A stretch of 60,321 bases of DNA from Anaeromyxobacter sp. PSR-1 (GCF_000964525.1 NZ_BAZG01000011.1:1-60321); one strand, 5' to 3'. Shown: positions 14,800 to 25,770, counted from the stretch's first letter. A program made the numbers and translations. Notes: a model not told the origin generated them from the sequence alone.

Positions 14800-15420
14800 T
14801 CACTCCTTCGTGATCGTCCCGTAGTATCGGCCGGAGCACCCGACCACGCGCTCGCCCATGGGGTCGCGCCGGAAGTCGATCGCGAAGGTGATGCGTGTGG
14901 CGGACTCCTGGTGGAACTCCTCGACCAGGTGGAGCGTGACGTCGCCGCCGCCGGTGAGGCACTGCCGGCTGATGTTCTTCTGGCAGCGGTCGGACGAGAC
15001 CACGTTCGAGAGCGTCTGACATTCCGTGTAGGGCGAGGTGTCGATCGGCCCCGACGGCCAGAACGACGTCCCGGGGGCCATGTTGCTCGAGAAGTCCGTG
15101 CCCGGGCCGCAGTCCCCCTCGAACCGGGTGAAGTGGTAGAGCCACTCGCCGTGCCCGCCCTCCTCGAGGAAGCACGCGGTCGGCTGCGGCTGGGGCTGCG
15201 GCTCCGGCTGAGGTGGCGGCTCCGGCTGAGGCTGCGGCGTCGGCGTCGGTTGCGGTTGCGGTTGCGGTTGCGGCGCAGGCTGCGGCGCCGGGGGCTGCGG
15301 CTGCGGCGCCGGGGGCTGCGGATCGGGCTGCGGCTGAGGCTGGGGCTCGGGCGCCGGCGACGGATCGCCTCCCCCGCACCCGAGCATCACGACGAGCGCC
15401 AACGCGAGCGAACCCCTCAT
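14800..15420 (-). CDS. Lipoprotein with Pro-Gln/Glu repeat linker
   Basis: 206 residues. The N terminus MRGSLALALVVMLGCGGG is a lipoprotein signal with Cys15 as the lipidation site. Residues about 20-80 are an almost pure repeat of P-x dipeptides (PEPQPQPQPDPQPPAPQPQ and so on), presumably a stiff cell-wall-spanning linker. The C-terminal globular part (about 80-206) has six or more Cys (ACFLEEGG, GDCGPG, YTECQTL, DRCQKN, RQCLTG, VGCSGRYYG), likely disulphide-bonded, and no motif that I recognise. An outer-membrane surface lipoprotein is likely; such linkers are common in myxobacteria. Confidence 0.75.
   Translation of the reverse strand: MRGSLALALVVMLGCGGGDPSPAPEPQPQPQPDPQPPAPQPQPPAPQPAPQPQPQPQPTPTPQPQPEPPPQPEPQPQPQPTACFLEEGGHGEWLYHFTRFEGDCGPGTDFSSNMAPGTSFWPSGPIDTSPYTECQTLSNVVSSDRCQKNISRQCLTGGGDVTLHLVEEFHQESATRITFAIDFRRDPMGERVVGCSGRYYGTITKE
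15181..15360. repeat. Low-complexity GCGGCT/GGTTGC repeats coding for the Pro-Gln linker
   Basis: Short tandem runs such as GGTTGC repeated at 15248-15271, and a duplicated 24-bp unit with GCGCCGGGGGCTGCGG at about 15288-15321. These are in frame within the lipoprotein gene and vary the linker length without breaking the frame. This is prone to slippage and likely length-polymorphic between strains. Confidence 0.7.
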
Positions 15421-15568
15421 GGCTTCCTCCCAGGGCGAGGACCGGCTCGTGTATGCATGGGCCCGGTTTCACGGAACGCGTAGGCGGGAACATGGGGAAG
15501 CGAGCGCCCCGGATGGCGCTTGCCCGGGCGCCGGGCTGCCGTGACGAATCGGTCGAGGAGGCGACGCC

Positions 15569-16027
15569 ATGCTCCCTTCGAACGAGGCGACGACCGGCGG
15601 CCCCGAGCTGCGCCGCGGCGCCTACGAGCTCAGCACGCGCCGGGACCGCCTCGACCTGGACCTCGTCCACCGGTTCCTCTCCACCGAGTTCTGGGACACG
15701 CTCGGCATGCGGCGCGAGGTGCTGGAGCGCGCCGTGGAGCGCTCGCTCTGCTTCGGCGTGTACGACGGCGACCGGCAGGTCGGGTTCGCGCGCGTGGTCA
15801 CCGACGGCGCGACGTTCGCGTTCGTCACCGACGACTTCATCCTGCCGGCGCACCGTGGCCAGGGCCTGGGCTCCTGGATGATGCGCTGCATCCTCGCGCA
15901 CCCGACGTTGCAGGGCCTGCACCGCGTGCTGCTCGTGACCCACGACCCGCGGCTCTATGTCAAGTCCGGGTTCACTCCCCTGAGCGACCCCGAGAGCTAC
16001 ATGGAGCTCTCCGACCCCGGCGCGTGA
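15569..16027 (+). CDS. GNAT family N-acetyltransferase
   Basis: 152 residues from the ATG at 15569 with GAGGAGGCG upstream. The acetyl-CoA-binding core is clear: FILPAHRGQGLGSWMM contains the R-x-x-G-x-G/A motif, preceded by a strand pair (VGFARVVTDGATFAFVTDDF) and followed by LLVTHDPRLYVKSGFTPL, in which the Y-x-x-x-G-F turn is typical of GNATs. The C-terminal SYMELSD fits the subfamily of small-molecule acetyltransferases. Substrate unknown. It stands upstream of, and in line with, the truncated haemoglobin gene. Confidence 0.85.
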   Translation: MLPSNEATTGGPELRRGAYELSTRRDRLDLDLVHRFLSTEFWDTLGMRREVLERAVERSLCFGVYDGDRQVGFARVVTDGATFAFVTDDFILPAHRGQGLGSWMMRCILAHPTLQGLHRVLLVTHDPRLYVKSGFTPLSDPESYMELSDPGA

Positions 16028-16149
16028 GCGCCCGCCGCGGCGCGGCCGCGGCGCCGCGGTCAAGTATGGCGGACGCGCGCGCAAGGTTCCGGGTTGCACG
16101 CGCCCGTAAACGACTCCTCGGCCGGCGAGGCCGGCAAAGGAGCATGGCC

Positions 16150-16551
16150 ATGGCGACGTCCCTGTACGAGCGGCTCGGCGGCGAGGAGAAGATCGCGCAG
16201 ATCGTGAACGAGGTGTTCGACCTCCACCTGAAGAACCCCATCATCGGCACGCGCTTCCGGCTCGCGCTCGCGCGCGGGGCCCAGGCGTCCGGCGGCGACG
16301 AGGCGGCGGCCGCGGCGCGCCTGAAGCGCGTGACGGTGGAGTTCTTCGCGTCCGGGAGCGGCGGTCCCCAGACGTACACCGGCCGGAACCTGCGCGAGGC
16401 GCACACCGGCATGAACGTGAACGAGCAGGAGCTCGTCGCCGCGATCGACGACATCGTGCTCGCCCTGGAGCGGAACGGGATCGGCGCTCCCGAGCGCAAC
16501 GAGGTGGTGGCGATCCTGTACTCGCTGAAGGGCGAGGTGCTGCGGATCTGA
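16150..16551 (+). CDS. Group I truncated haemoglobin
   Basis: 133 residues. Two ATGs lie close together; AAAGGAG ends one base before the first (16144), so the second (16150) is correctly spaced and chosen. SLYERLGGEEKIAQIVNEVF is the usual trHb entry, and the proximal haem ligand is His85 in LREAHTGMNVNEQEL, a strong truncated-haemoglobin motif. YTGRNL precedes it. The region at about 43-57 (GAQASGGDEAAAAARL) is a little longer and Ala-rich compared with common members. Likely NO or oxygen binding under microoxic conditions. A symmetrical terminator follows. Confidence 0.85.
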   Translation: MATSLYERLGGEEKIAQIVNEVFDLHLKNPIIGTRFRLALARGAQASGGDEAAAAARLKRVTVEFFASGSGGPQTYTGRNLREAHTGMNVNEQELVAAIDDIVLALERNGIGAPERNEVVAILYSLKGEVLRI

Positions 16552-16566
16552 GCGTCGAGACGAAAA

Positions 16567-16596
16567 GAGGGCGCCTGGACCATTCCAGGCGCCCTC
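16567..16596. terminator. Bidirectional hairpin between haemoglobin and porin genes
   Basis: A perfect 13-bp stem (GAGGGCGCCTGGA, loop CCAT, TCCAGGCGCCCTC) between convergent genes. AAAA lies on the 5' side, so the minus-strand reading ends in a T-run (TTTT). It can end both the haemoglobin transcript and the aspA-dcu-porin operon. Confidence 0.85.
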
Positions 16597-16666
16597 CCCC
16601 GCTCCGAGGCCCCACCTCTCGGCGGAACAGGCGGTGCTGCCGGACCGGGGACGACCGCTCGCGCCG

Positions 16667-17701
16667 CTAGAACGCGTACCGCAGGCCGGCCGAGACGCCG
16701 TCCACCCCGCCCGCCTTCGCGATGGCGTCGGTGATGTCGAACGTCTTGGTGCCGTTCCGCTCGTTCTCGATGTGCGCGAACACGAGGTACACGTCGGTCT
16801 TCTTCGCCAGCGGACGGATGTAGCCGAGCGCGCACTTCGAGGCGCCGGCGTCGTCGGCGGCGTCCTCCCACATCTGCGAGTAGGACGCGCGGACGCTGCC
16901 GCCGAGCACCGGCACGGGCACCGTCAGGCCGGCGAGCGCGCTGGTCTGCTGCACGGTGTCGTCGCTCAGCCGGTAGAAGCCGCCGGAGGCGTGCAGCTTC
17001 ACCACCCCGAGGTCCCAGGTCGCGCCGGCGTTGCCGATGCGGGTGATGACGTCGGTGACCTTGCTCTTGTCCTGGTAGTACGCGGCCGCGGCGAACACCG
17101 GGCCGTGGCGCCAGCGCAGTCCGGTGGAGAAGCCGGGGGTGTCGTCGCCGTTCCCCTCGCTCTCGGGGCCGGCGCGGTTCTGGGCCCACAGCGCGGTCAG
17201 CTCCAGGCCGGCGAAGGTGGGCGTGACGTACTGGACGGAGTTGTCGGTGCGCGACTGCCGCTTGAGCAGGTTCTCGATGTTGCCGACGGTGCCGATCTCG
17301 AACGGATCGACGTCGCACTGCACGTAGTAGCCGGGGGTCTGGTGGCGGCCCACGGTGACCTTGCCCCAGGCGCCGGACAGGCCGGCGTAGGCCTGGCGGC
17401 CCCAGAACTGCGCGCTGGTGGACGTGCCGGTGTCGAGGCTGACGCCGGTCTCCACCAGGAACAGGGCGGTGACGCCGTTGCCCAGGTCCTCGGTGGCCTT
17501 GAAACCGAGCCGGCTGCCCGAGAGCTGGCCGGACTCGACCAGGTCGGTGGGGGTCTGGTGCGGGACGGCGCCGTTCGCGCCCTGCACGTGGGCGTAGCCG
17601 ACGTCCATCTTGCCGTAGATGGTGATGGCGGGCGGCTCCGCGACGGCGGGGCGGGCGGCGACGAGGCAGGCGAAGAGCGCTGCCGAGACGAGCGGTCTCA
17701 T
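16667..17701 (-). CDS. Outer-membrane porin, Gram-negative porin_4 type
   Basis: 344 residues. A cleavable signal peptide (MRPLVSAALFACLVAARPAVA) is followed by a beta-barrel opening typical of general porins: AITIYGKMDVGYAHVQG, then SRLGFKATEDLGNGVTALFLVETG. Alternating strands and aromatic girdles run throughout, and the last residue is Phe (SAGLRYAF), the outer-membrane insertion signal. It starts 39 bp after the Dcu gene on the same strand and is followed by a terminator. It is therefore probably the third gene of the aspA-dcu operon, letting dicarboxylates or aspartate cross the outer membrane, an inference from context. Confidence 0.85.
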   Translation of the reverse strand: MRPLVSAALFACLVAARPAVAEPPAITIYGKMDVGYAHVQGANGAVPHQTPTDLVESGQLSGSRLGFKATEDLGNGVTALFLVETGVSLDTGTSTSAQFWGRQAYAGLSGAWGKVTVGRHQTPGYYVQCDVDPFEIGTVGNIENLLKRQSRTDNSVQYVTPTFAGLELTALWAQNRAGPESEGNGDDTPGFSTGLRWRHGPVFAAAAYYQDKSKVTDVITRIGNAGATWDLGVVKLHASGGFYRLSDDTVQQTSALAGLTVPVPVLGGSVRASYSQMWEDAADDAGASKCALGYIRPLAKKTDVYLVFAHIENERNGTKTFDITDAIAKAGGVDGVSAGLRYAF

Positions 17702-17740
17702 GGCTTCCTCTCTCTCTCTGATGTCGGTGCGGGGTGCGGG

Positions 17741-19102
17741 TCAGTACATGAAGCGGACGATGACGAGCCCGGTGGCGATCGCGACCACGGTCGAGATCAG
17801 GCCCGGGACCATGAAGCTGTGGTTCAGCACCCACCTGCCGATGCGCGTCGTCCCGGTGCGGTCGAAGTTGATCGCCGCGACGATGGTCGGGTAGTTGGGG
17901 ATGAAGAAGTACCCGTTCACCGCGGGGAACATCGCCATGAGCGCCGGCGCGGGGATCCCCAGGCCGATGCCGAGCGGCATGAGCGCGCGCACGGTGGCGG
18001 CCTGGCTGTAGAGCAGCACGGAGAGCGCGAACAGCGCGGCCGCGAACAGCCAGGGCGCGGCGGTGACCATGCCCTTGATGCTGCCGCCGAGCACCTCCAT
18101 GTTGCCGGCGAAGAAGGTGTCGCCCATCCACGCGATGCCGAAGATGGCGATCACCGCCTGCACGCCGGCCCCGAACACGCTGCCGGACGCGACCTTCGAG
18201 ACGTCCACCCGGCAGATCATCAGCATCAGCGCCGCCGCCGAGAGCATCACCATCTCGATGGTGTGCGGCATGCCGAGCTTGGCGACGCCGCTCGCGGTGG
18301 TCCACTGCGGGCGCATCCCGGGGAACGAGCCGAACAGCACCACGGCGAGGGCCGCCGCGAGGAAGATCCCCACCGCGATCTTCGCGGTGACCGGCGCCTC
18401 GACGCGCACCGGCGCGCCGCCGTCGGCCCCCGCGAGCGCCTGGCGCCCGGTGGGCGCGGCGAGCCCGCGCGCCACGCGGTCCTGGTACTCGGGATCCCGG
18501 TCCAGGTCCTTGCCCATGCGGTTCGCGACGAAGGCCGCCGCCAGCACCCCGAGCAGCGTGGACGGGATGCACACCTTCAGGATGTCGATGAGCTCGATGT
18601 GGAAGGCGGCGCCGGCCGCGCCGGTGGAGAGCATGCCCAGCAGCGCCACGGTGGCGGCGGAGATGGGGCTGGCGGTGATGGCCTGCTGCGAGGCGATCAC
18701 CGAGATGGACATGGGGCGCTCCGGCCGGACGCCGGTCTCGCGCGCCACCTCGGAGATCACCGGGAGCACCGAGTAGGCGACGTGGCCGGTGCCGGCGAAC
18801 AGCGTGAAGACGTAGGTGACGAGCGGCCCGAGGAACGTGATCCGGTCCGGGTTGCTGCGGAGGATGCGCTCCGCCACCGAGACCAGGTAGTCGAGCCCAC
18901 CCGCCGCCTGCAGCACGCCGGCGGCGGTGACCACCGCCGCGATCATGAGCAGCACGTCGATCGGCGGCGAGGTGGGCTGCAGGTGGAACACGAAGGTGAG
19001 GACGCCCAGGCCCAGGCCGCCCATCACGCCCAGGCCGATGCCGCCCAGCCGGGCGCCGACGAAGATCGCGGCGAGGACCACCACCAGCTGAAGCCAGATC
19101 AT
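17741..19102 (-). CDS. dcu: Anaerobic C4-dicarboxylate antiporter, DcuA/DcuB family
   Basis: 453 residues with 10 or more hydrophobic segments. The N-terminal block WLQLVVVLAAIFVGARLGGIGLG and the later FAGTGHVAYSVLPVI and ASQQAITASPISAATVAL are strongly characteristic of DcuA/DcuB. The middle contains an insert (about 190-220) rich in Gly/Ala. These inner-membrane antiporters exchange fumarate, malate or aspartate for succinate during anaerobic growth. It lies 12 bp after aspA on the same strand, the standard pairing for aspartate uptake followed by deamination to fumarate. DcuA against DcuB cannot be decided by eye. Confidence 0.93.
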   Translation of the reverse strand: MIWLQLVVVLAAIFVGARLGGIGLGVMGGLGLGVLTFVFHLQPTSPPIDVLLMIAAVVTAAGVLQAAGGLDYLVSVAERILRSNPDRITFLGPLVTYVFTLFAGTGHVAYSVLPVISEVARETGVRPERPMSISVIASQQAITASPISAATVALLGMLSTGAAGAAFHIELIDILKVCIPSTLLGVLAAAFVANRMGKDLDRDPEYQDRVARGLAAPTGRQALAGADGGAPVRVEAPVTAKIAVGIFLAAALAVVLFGSFPGMRPQWTTASGVAKLGMPHTIEMVMLSAAALMLMICRVDVSKVASGSVFGAGVQAVIAIFGIAWMGDTFFAGNMEVLGGSIKGMVTAAPWLFAAALFALSVLLYSQAATVRALMPLGIGLGIPAPALMAMFPAVNGYFFIPNYPTIVAAINFDRTGTTRIGRWVLNHSFMVPGLISTVVAIATGLVIVRFMY

Positions 19103-19114
19103 GGCGGCCTCCGC

Positions 19115-20563
19115 CTACGCGACCTGCTGCCGGCGCGACGCGGCTGCGGGCAGGTTCGGGTTGATGTAGCGCGGGCGGAGCAGGTTCTCGGTGGAGAGCA
19201 CCTCGTCGAGCAGCTCCTTCGACACGAGCTGCTTCTCCAGCACCAGCTCGGCCACCGAGCGGCCGGTGACCAGCGCCTCGCGGGCGACCGCGGCCGAGGC
19301 CTCGTAGCCGATGATGGGGTTGAGCGCGGTGACGATCCCGATGCTGTTCACCACCAGCTCGCGGCAGCGCTCGCGGTTCGCGGTGATCCCGTCCACGCAC
19401 TTCTCGCGCAGGACGCGGAAGCCGTTCACCATGTACGAGATCGCGGTGAACAGGCCGTAGCCGATGACCGGCTCCATCACGTTCAGCTCGAGCTGCCCGT
19501 TCTCGGCCGCGAGCGTGACGGTGAGGTCCGCGCCGATGGCGTAGTAGCAGATCTGGTTCACCACCTCCGGCATCACCGGGTTCACCTTGCCCGGCATGAT
19601 CGAGGAGCCGGGCTGGAGCGGCGGCAGGTTGATCTCGCCCAGGCCGGTGCGGGGACCGGAGGAGAGCAGGCGGAGGTCGTTGCAGATCTTGGAGGTCTTC
19701 ACCGCGACCCGCTTCAGCACGCCGGCGATCTGCACGTAGGCGCCGGTGTCCCAGGTGGCCTCGATGAGGTTCTCCGACGAGACGAGCGGGGTGCCCACGA
19801 TCTCGCGGAGGCGGCGCGTGACGAGCTCGGTGTAGCCCGCGGGCGCGTTGATGCCGGTGCCGATGGCGGTGGCGCCCATGTTGACCTCGAGCACCAGGGC
19901 CCGCGCCTCCTCCAGCCGCTGCACGTCCTCGCCGAGCGTGGTCGCGTAGGCCTCGAACTCCTGGCCCAGCGACATGGGGACCGCGTCCTGGAGCTGCGTG
20001 CGGCCCATCTTCAGCACGTCGGCGAACTCGCGGCCCTTGGCGGCGAACGCCTGCTGCAGCCGCCGCAGCTCGGCGACGAGCTGGCCGAGCTTGGCGTGGA
20101 GCGCGATGCGGAACGCCGTCGGGTAGGCGTCGTTGGTGGACTGCGAGCAGTTGACGTGGTTGTTCGGGTGGACGAACTGGTACTCGCCCTTGCGCTTGCC
20201 GAGGAGCTCGAGCGCGCGGTTCGCGATCACCTCGTTCGCGTTCATGTTGGTGGAGGTGCCGGCGCCGCCCTGGATCACGTCCACCGGGAACTGGTCGTGC
20301 AGCTCGCCCGCGACGATCTCGTCGCAGGCCGCGCAGATCGCCCGCGCCACCTCGGCCGGGACGACGCCCAGCTCGCCGTTCGCCTGCGCGGCCGCCTTCT
20401 TCACCTGCGCCAGCGCGCGCACCAGCTCCGGCACGCTGGAGATGGCCACGCCGGTGATGGGGAAGTTCTCGAGCGCGCGCAGCGTCTGGACCCCGTAGTA
20501 GCGATCGTCCGGGATCTCGCGCTCGCCCAGGAAGTCGTGCTCCAGCCTCGTCCTCGTCGTCAT
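19115..20563 (-). CDS. aspA: Aspartate ammonia-lyase (aspartase)
   Basis: 482 residues in the fumarase/aspartase superfamily. The signature loop [15 protein letters not shown] is intact and carries the catalytic Ser and the Lys. Other family blocks are visible: [32 protein letters not shown], and [18 protein letters not shown]. The N-terminal [25 protein letters not shown] is typical of AspA and not of FumC. It converts L-aspartate to fumarate and ammonia. It is the first gene of the aspA-dcu-porin operon, with its ATG about 45 bp downstream of a -24/-12 promoter. Confidence 0.95.
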   Translation of the reverse strand: MTTRTRLEHDFLGEREIPDDRYYGVQTLRALENFPITGVAISSVPELVRALAQVKKAAAQANGELGVVPAEVARAICAACDEIVAGELHDQFPVDVIQGGAGTSTNMNANEVIANRALELLGKRKGEYQFVHPNNHVNCSQSTNDAYPTAFRIALHAKLGQLVAELRRLQQAFAAKGREFADVLKMGRTQLQDAVPMSLGQEFEAYATTLGEDVQRLEEARALVLEVNMGATAIGTGINAPAGYTELVTRRLREIVGTPLVSSENLIEATWDTGAYVQIAGVLKRVAVKTSKICNDLRLLSSGPRTGLGEINLPPLQPGSSIMPGKVNPVMPEVVNQICYYAIGADLTVTLAAENGQLELNVMEPVIGYGLFTAISYMVNGFRVLREKCVDGITANRERCRELVVNSIGIVTALNPIIGYEASAAVAREALVTGRSVAELVLEKQLVSKELLDEVLSTENLLRPRYINPNLPAAASRRQQVA

Positions 20564-20608
20564 GCCGTCTCCTCGCCGCCTCCGGGCGGCTCTCGGAGCG
20601 TCTGGATG

Positions 20609-20623
20609 GCAACCGCGGTGCCA
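20609..20623 (-). promoter_or_regulatory. Sigma-54 (-24/-12) promoter of the aspA-dcu-porin operon
   Basis: On the minus strand this reads TGGCACCGCGGTTGC, matching the RpoN consensus TGGCAC-N5-TTGC at every fixed base with the correct spacing. It lies 46 bp upstream of the aspA ATG, so the transcript would begin at about 20597. The adjacent regulator gene (20804-22240) encodes a sigma-54 activator with an intact GAFTGA motif, which strongly supports function. Confidence 0.85.
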
Positions 20624-20781
20624 GCGCCGGCGGCGCCGCGGATCGCGAGCCGCCGCGCCCGGTTGGACTCACGGTGCGGCAGGGGCGCGCACGGCGAAGG
20701 GGGTTGAGCAAAGGAAACGCGCCGGACGCCGGCGCGCGCGCAAGCCCAGGAATCCGGCGGGCTTGACCCGCCGTGACCAAA

Positions 20782-20795
20782 CTCAACGAGTTGAG
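20782..20795. promoter_or_regulatory. Candidate activator-binding site (UAS)
   Basis: A perfect palindrome CTCAAC-GA-GTTGAG lies about 160 bp upstream of the -24 element, a usual distance for a sigma-54 enhancer site. A GTTGAG half-site occurs at 20703-20708. The activator gene ends 9 bp away. A separate GC hairpin (20756-20772, GGCGGG-CTTGA-CCCGCC) in the same gap may attenuate transcription from the activator gene. Confidence 0.5.
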
Positions 20796-20803
20796 GAAGC
20801 TCC

Positions 20804-22236
<1,433 letters not shown>

Positions 22237-22240
<4 letters not shown>

Positions 22241-24027
22241 GCGGCCTCCCTCCGGGGGACGGGCAGCAGCATGCGCACGGTGGTGCCCTGCCCCGGCGCC
22301 GACTCGAACTCGAGCGTGCCGCCGTGCTCCTTCACGATGCCCGCGGAGACGGCCAGCCCGAGCCCGGTGCCGCCGGTGTCGCGCTTGGTGGTGAAGAACG
22401 GGTCGGTGAGCCGGGCCAGGTGCTCCGGTTCGATCCCGACGCCCTCGTCCCGCACCTCGACGCAGACCGCGCCCTTCGCGGCGTCCACGTACGTGCGCAG
22501 GCGGATGCCGCGCGACCGGTCCGGGAGCGCCTGGCAGGCGTTGACGAGGAGGTTCACCAGCACCTGCTCCAGGCGCTGCGGGCTCCCCCGGATCGCGGGC
22601 AGCCCGGGCGCGAGCTGCACCTCGAAGCGGTCGGTGCTCTTCTTGACGAGCGCCTCCACGAGCCGCGCCGTGGCCCCCACCACCTCGTCGATCGACACGC
22701 CGTCGCGGAGCTCCGGCGGCCCCTGCCGGGCGAAGTCCTTCAGGTCCTCCACGATCCGTTTCACCCTTCGTGACGCGCCGAGCGCATCCGAGACCATCCC
22801 GGGCAGGGCCTCGCGCAGCCGCGACCAGCGCAGGCTGCCCAGCGTGTAGTCCCCCTGCTCGCGGGCGTGCGCGTCGAGGATGGGCGTGGCGTCGCGCAGC
22901 ACGTCGTCGAGCACCTGGAGGTCGAGCAGGATCAGGCCGTTCGGGTTGTTGATCTCGTGGGCCACGCCCGACACCAGCACGCCGAGCGCCGCCATCTTGT
23001 CGGCCTGGAGGAGCTGCTGCTGGTTCGCGCGCAGCTCCTCCTCCTTCTGCTTGCGCTCCGCGATCTCGCGGGTGAGGTCCGCGGTCCGGACGGCGACCTG
23101 GCGGTGCAGCGTGCGGGACCAGGCCGCCATGGTCGCGAGCAGGAGCACCAGCGGGATCACCACGAACGCGCCCCAGCGCAGCATCTGCTGCACGCTGGGC
23201 CCGCGCGGCTCGAGCACGCCCAGCCAGGCCTCGGACATGGCCTGGTACTCGCCGGTGTTGCGCACGATCGCCAGCCCCTCGGCGAGCCGGGCGGCGAGCG
23301 CCTCGTTCCCGCGGCGCACCGCGAAGCCGTAGCGCTCGACCGCCGCCGGCTGGTCCATCGCCGTCAGCTTGGAGAGGCCCATCTCGCGGATGAGGTACAG
23401 CCCCGGCAGCTTCGCCATCACGGCGTAGTCGTGCCTGCCCGCCGCGAGCTGGCGCAGGACGTCGGCGTGGGTGTCGGCGGGGACGACCTTCACCTCCGGG
23501 TGCTCGCGCCGGAGGGTGTCGTGCATGATGCCGCTGCGCAGGACCAGCACCTCCTTGCCGGCGAGGTCCGCGAGCGAGCGGACCGGCCGGTCGCCCTTCC
23601 GCGCGAAGATGGCGTGGTGGACGATCAGGCTGGGCGGGGTGAAGTCCACCTCCCTGGCGCGCTCCTCGGAGAACGACATGCCCTGCAGCGCGTCGATCTC
23701 GCCGGACTCGAGGGCGCGCCGCATGTCGGCCCAGCGGCCGAGCCGGAACTCGACCTCCAGCCCCACCGTGCGGGCCACGGCCCGGGTGAGATCCACGTTG
23801 AAGCCCGCCGGCCGGCCCTGCTGGTCGAGGAACTCGTAGGGCGGGTAGCTCTGGTCGCCGCCGACGATCACGCGCTCGCGGGCCGGCGCGCGGCCGGAGG
23901 GGGCGCCGTCGGCGGCCACCGCCGGCGCGGCGAGCGCGAGCGCGCAGCCGAGCGCCACCGAGGCGCGGAGCAGGTGCTGGCCGGTCGAGGCGCGGCGCCC
24001 AGGGGGGTCGGCGTCGGCGTGGAGCAT
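22237..24027 (-). CDS. Histidine kinase with a periplasmic solute-binding (SBP_bac_3) sensor domain
   Basis: About 596 residues from the ATG at 24025-24027 (the frame is open to 24123, so the start is uncertain). A signal or anchor segment (about 18-45) precedes a complete SBP_bac_3 domain (about 55-285: VIVGGDQSYPPYEFLDQQGRPAGF, FNVDLTRAVARTVG, EIDALQGMSFSEERAREVDF). One membrane helix follows (about 300-320), then a coiled linker and HisKA (ALGVLVSGVAHEINNPNGL, His in VAHEINNP), and an HATPase domain with DEGVGIEPEHLARLTDPFFTTK and GTGLGLAVS. It reads like amino-acid- or dicarboxylate-binding sensors. It is co-transcribed with the sigma-54 regulator. Confidence 0.9.
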
Positions 24028-24137
24028 GCAGTGGCGCCCCGCGGTCGGGACGGCGGCCGGGCGCGGCGTCCTTCTACATGATCCGGCCGCCGACGTGCCG
24101 CCAGCCGGAACGGCGCGGCGCAACGCCGCGGCCCCGC

Positions 24138-24503
24138 TCAGCCCTCGAGCGGCCCGTCCCGCTCCGCATCCGCGGCGTCGAGGGAGGCGTTCAGGTGGAG
24201 GATCGAGCCGACCACCCAGGTGAGTGTGCCGACGCCCACCACCGCCAGGCCGGCCCGCGCGGCGGGGATGGCGCCGTCGATCAGGATCGCGGCGAGGTCG
24301 GCGTCGGCGCCGGCGGCGAAGCTGCTCACGCAGTAGACGGCGACGCCGGCGAGCGCGACGATCCAGCCCGCCACCACCAGGACCTTCCCGAGCCGCTGGC
24401 GCGCCTCGACGCGCGCGCGGGCGGCCGCGGCGCCGGACGGATCGCGCCGCCGCGGCCGGAGCGGGATGCTGCCAGGGGACGTGAGGACGCCGGGTCGGTT
24501 CAT
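24138..24503 (-). CDS. Small membrane protein paired with a TDT transporter, 121 aa
   Basis: 121 residues from the ATG at 24501-24503, overlapping the transporter's TGA by 4 bp (ATGA). An Arg/Ala-rich N-terminal tail (about 1-38) precedes two predicted helices (about 40-65, VLVVAGWIVALAGVAVYCVSSF, and 80-105, GLAVVGVGTLTWVVGSILHL). The C terminus is acidic. No family known to me. The strict coupling suggests an accessory subunit or assembly factor for the transporter. Confidence 0.65.
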   Translation of the reverse strand: MNRPGVLTSPGSIPLRPRRRDPSGAAAARARVEARQRLGKVLVVAGWIVALAGVAVYCVSSFAAGADADLAAILIDGAIPAARAGLAVVGVGTLTWVVGSILHLNASLDAADAERDGPLEG

Positions 24504-25651
24504 GATCTCCTCGCCATTCGCTCGAGACTGCCGGGTTGCGGGCCGGCCGCGCCCCGCTCCGCGTGGAGCGATCGCACGGCCAGGACGACGAGCTGGAGGA
24601 TGCGGCCGGTCAGGCCGAGCGCCGTGAGCAGCCACGCGGCCAGCGCCACCGTCGCGAAGGCGCGCGCCACCCAGGGCAGGACCGGCATCGCGAACAGCTC
24701 CCCCAGCCGGTAGGTGCACAGCGCGTACATGCCCAGCGGGAACACCAGGCCCCAGTACAGCGGGTCGTACGCGATCCGGATACGGGACGGGCCGCCGTGG
24801 CGCCAGATCCCGAGCAGGACCAGCATCGGGATCCACCAGGTGGCGGTCGCCCAGAACATGAGCGTCAGCCCCTTCACGAACGGGAGGAGCGCGCCCAGGA
24901 ACGCGGACCCGGGCGCCGCCGCGGCGAGCGAGGTCCCCGCCACCACCGAGATCGCGACCGCGCCCATGTTGATCCAGTAGGGCGGCATCAGGTCGGACGG
25001 CGAGAAGCGGAAGAACATGTAGCGGTAGAAGATGAGCGAGATCATCCAGACGTAGAGCATCCCGCCGCACAGCCAGAGCGACGCGAGGAAGAACAGCACC
25101 GCCTCGCTGCCGGGGAAGCGCGGGACGAGCGTCCGGGTCCCGAGCACCACCACCGACTGCGTCGCCACCACCGCGACGAGCCAGCCGCCGTTGATGCCCT
25201 CGCCCAGCGTCGGCTTGGGATCCCGCACCGCGAGCACCACGAACACCGCGTAGGTGCAGGCGCACCAGAGCAGCATCCCCACCCACCACAGCGCGAGCGC
25301 CGCCGCCGCGTCGCCGCGCAGCAGCAGGAGCTGCAGCCCGAGCACGCAGGTGGCCGCGACCGCGGTGAAGAAGCCGGGGCCGCGCTGGTGGCTGGCGAGG
25401 TCCGCGGCCAGGGCGCGCGGGAACACGAGCGCGCGCGCCGCGAAGAGCGCCCAGAGCACCCCGTACGCCGGCACGTTCAGCCAGAACAGGAACGTCGCCG
25501 CCTCGCGCAGGCCGAGGAGGTCGGAGACGATCGACACGATGCCGGTGGCCATCACCAGCGCGAAGTACGCGGGGTGAAGCCCCTTCAGCCCGGCGGCGAG
25601 GTGCTCCCGCAGCGGGTGCAGCGCGGGCTCGGGGCGGACGGCCGTCTCCAT
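24500..25651 (-). CDS. TDT-family (TehA/SLAC1-like) transporter
   Basis: 383 residues with about ten hydrophobic segments. HPAYFALVMATGIVSIVSDLLG is the conserved first-helix pattern of tellurite-resistance/dicarboxylate (TDT) transporters, and later helices carry spaced aromatic residues (WMISLIFYRYMFFRF; PPYWINMGAVAIS). Start ATG at 25649-25651; MLWG upstream at 25663 is an alternative. TDT proteins export or import monovalent anions, malate or sulfite. Here the gene lies 119 bp downstream of a NarL-like regulator and near an octaheme cytochrome, so transport of a small anion linked to that respiration is plausible but unproven. Confidence 0.85.
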   Translation of the reverse strand: METAVRPEPALHPLREHLAAGLKGLHPAYFALVMATGIVSIVSDLLGLREAATFLFWLNVPAYGVLWALFAARALVFPRALAADLASHQRGPGFFTAVAATCVLGLQLLLLRGDAAAALALWWVGMLLWCACTYAVFVVLAVRDPKPTLGEGINGGWLVAVVATQSVVVLGTRTLVPRFPGSEAVLFFLASLWLCGGMLYVWMISLIFYRYMFFRFSPSDLMPPYWINMGAVAISVVAGTSLAAAAPGSAFLGALLPFVKGLTLMFWATATWWIPMLVLLGIWRHGGPSRIRIAYDPLYWGLVFPLGMYALCTYRLGELFAMPVLPWVARAFATVALAAWLLTALGLTGRILQLVVLAVRSLHAERGAAGPQPGSLERMARRS

Positions 25652-25770
25652 GCCCCACAGCATGCCGACGGCGCGGCGCCGCGTGCATCGGCCGGCGTCC
25701 GACGCGCGCGTAGGACGTCGGTCGCCCCGGGTGTCGGCGTCCGTCCGACGCCCGGGCGGGCCGCGCCGCC

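Noticed and set aside
15972-20786. Very long minus-strand frame of 1604 residues, and the antisense 1357-residue plus-strand frame
   Set aside because: Both are Arg/Ala/Gly/Pro- or Arg/His/Val-rich shadows of haemoglobin, porin, dcu and aspA, a normal effect of very high GC at third positions.
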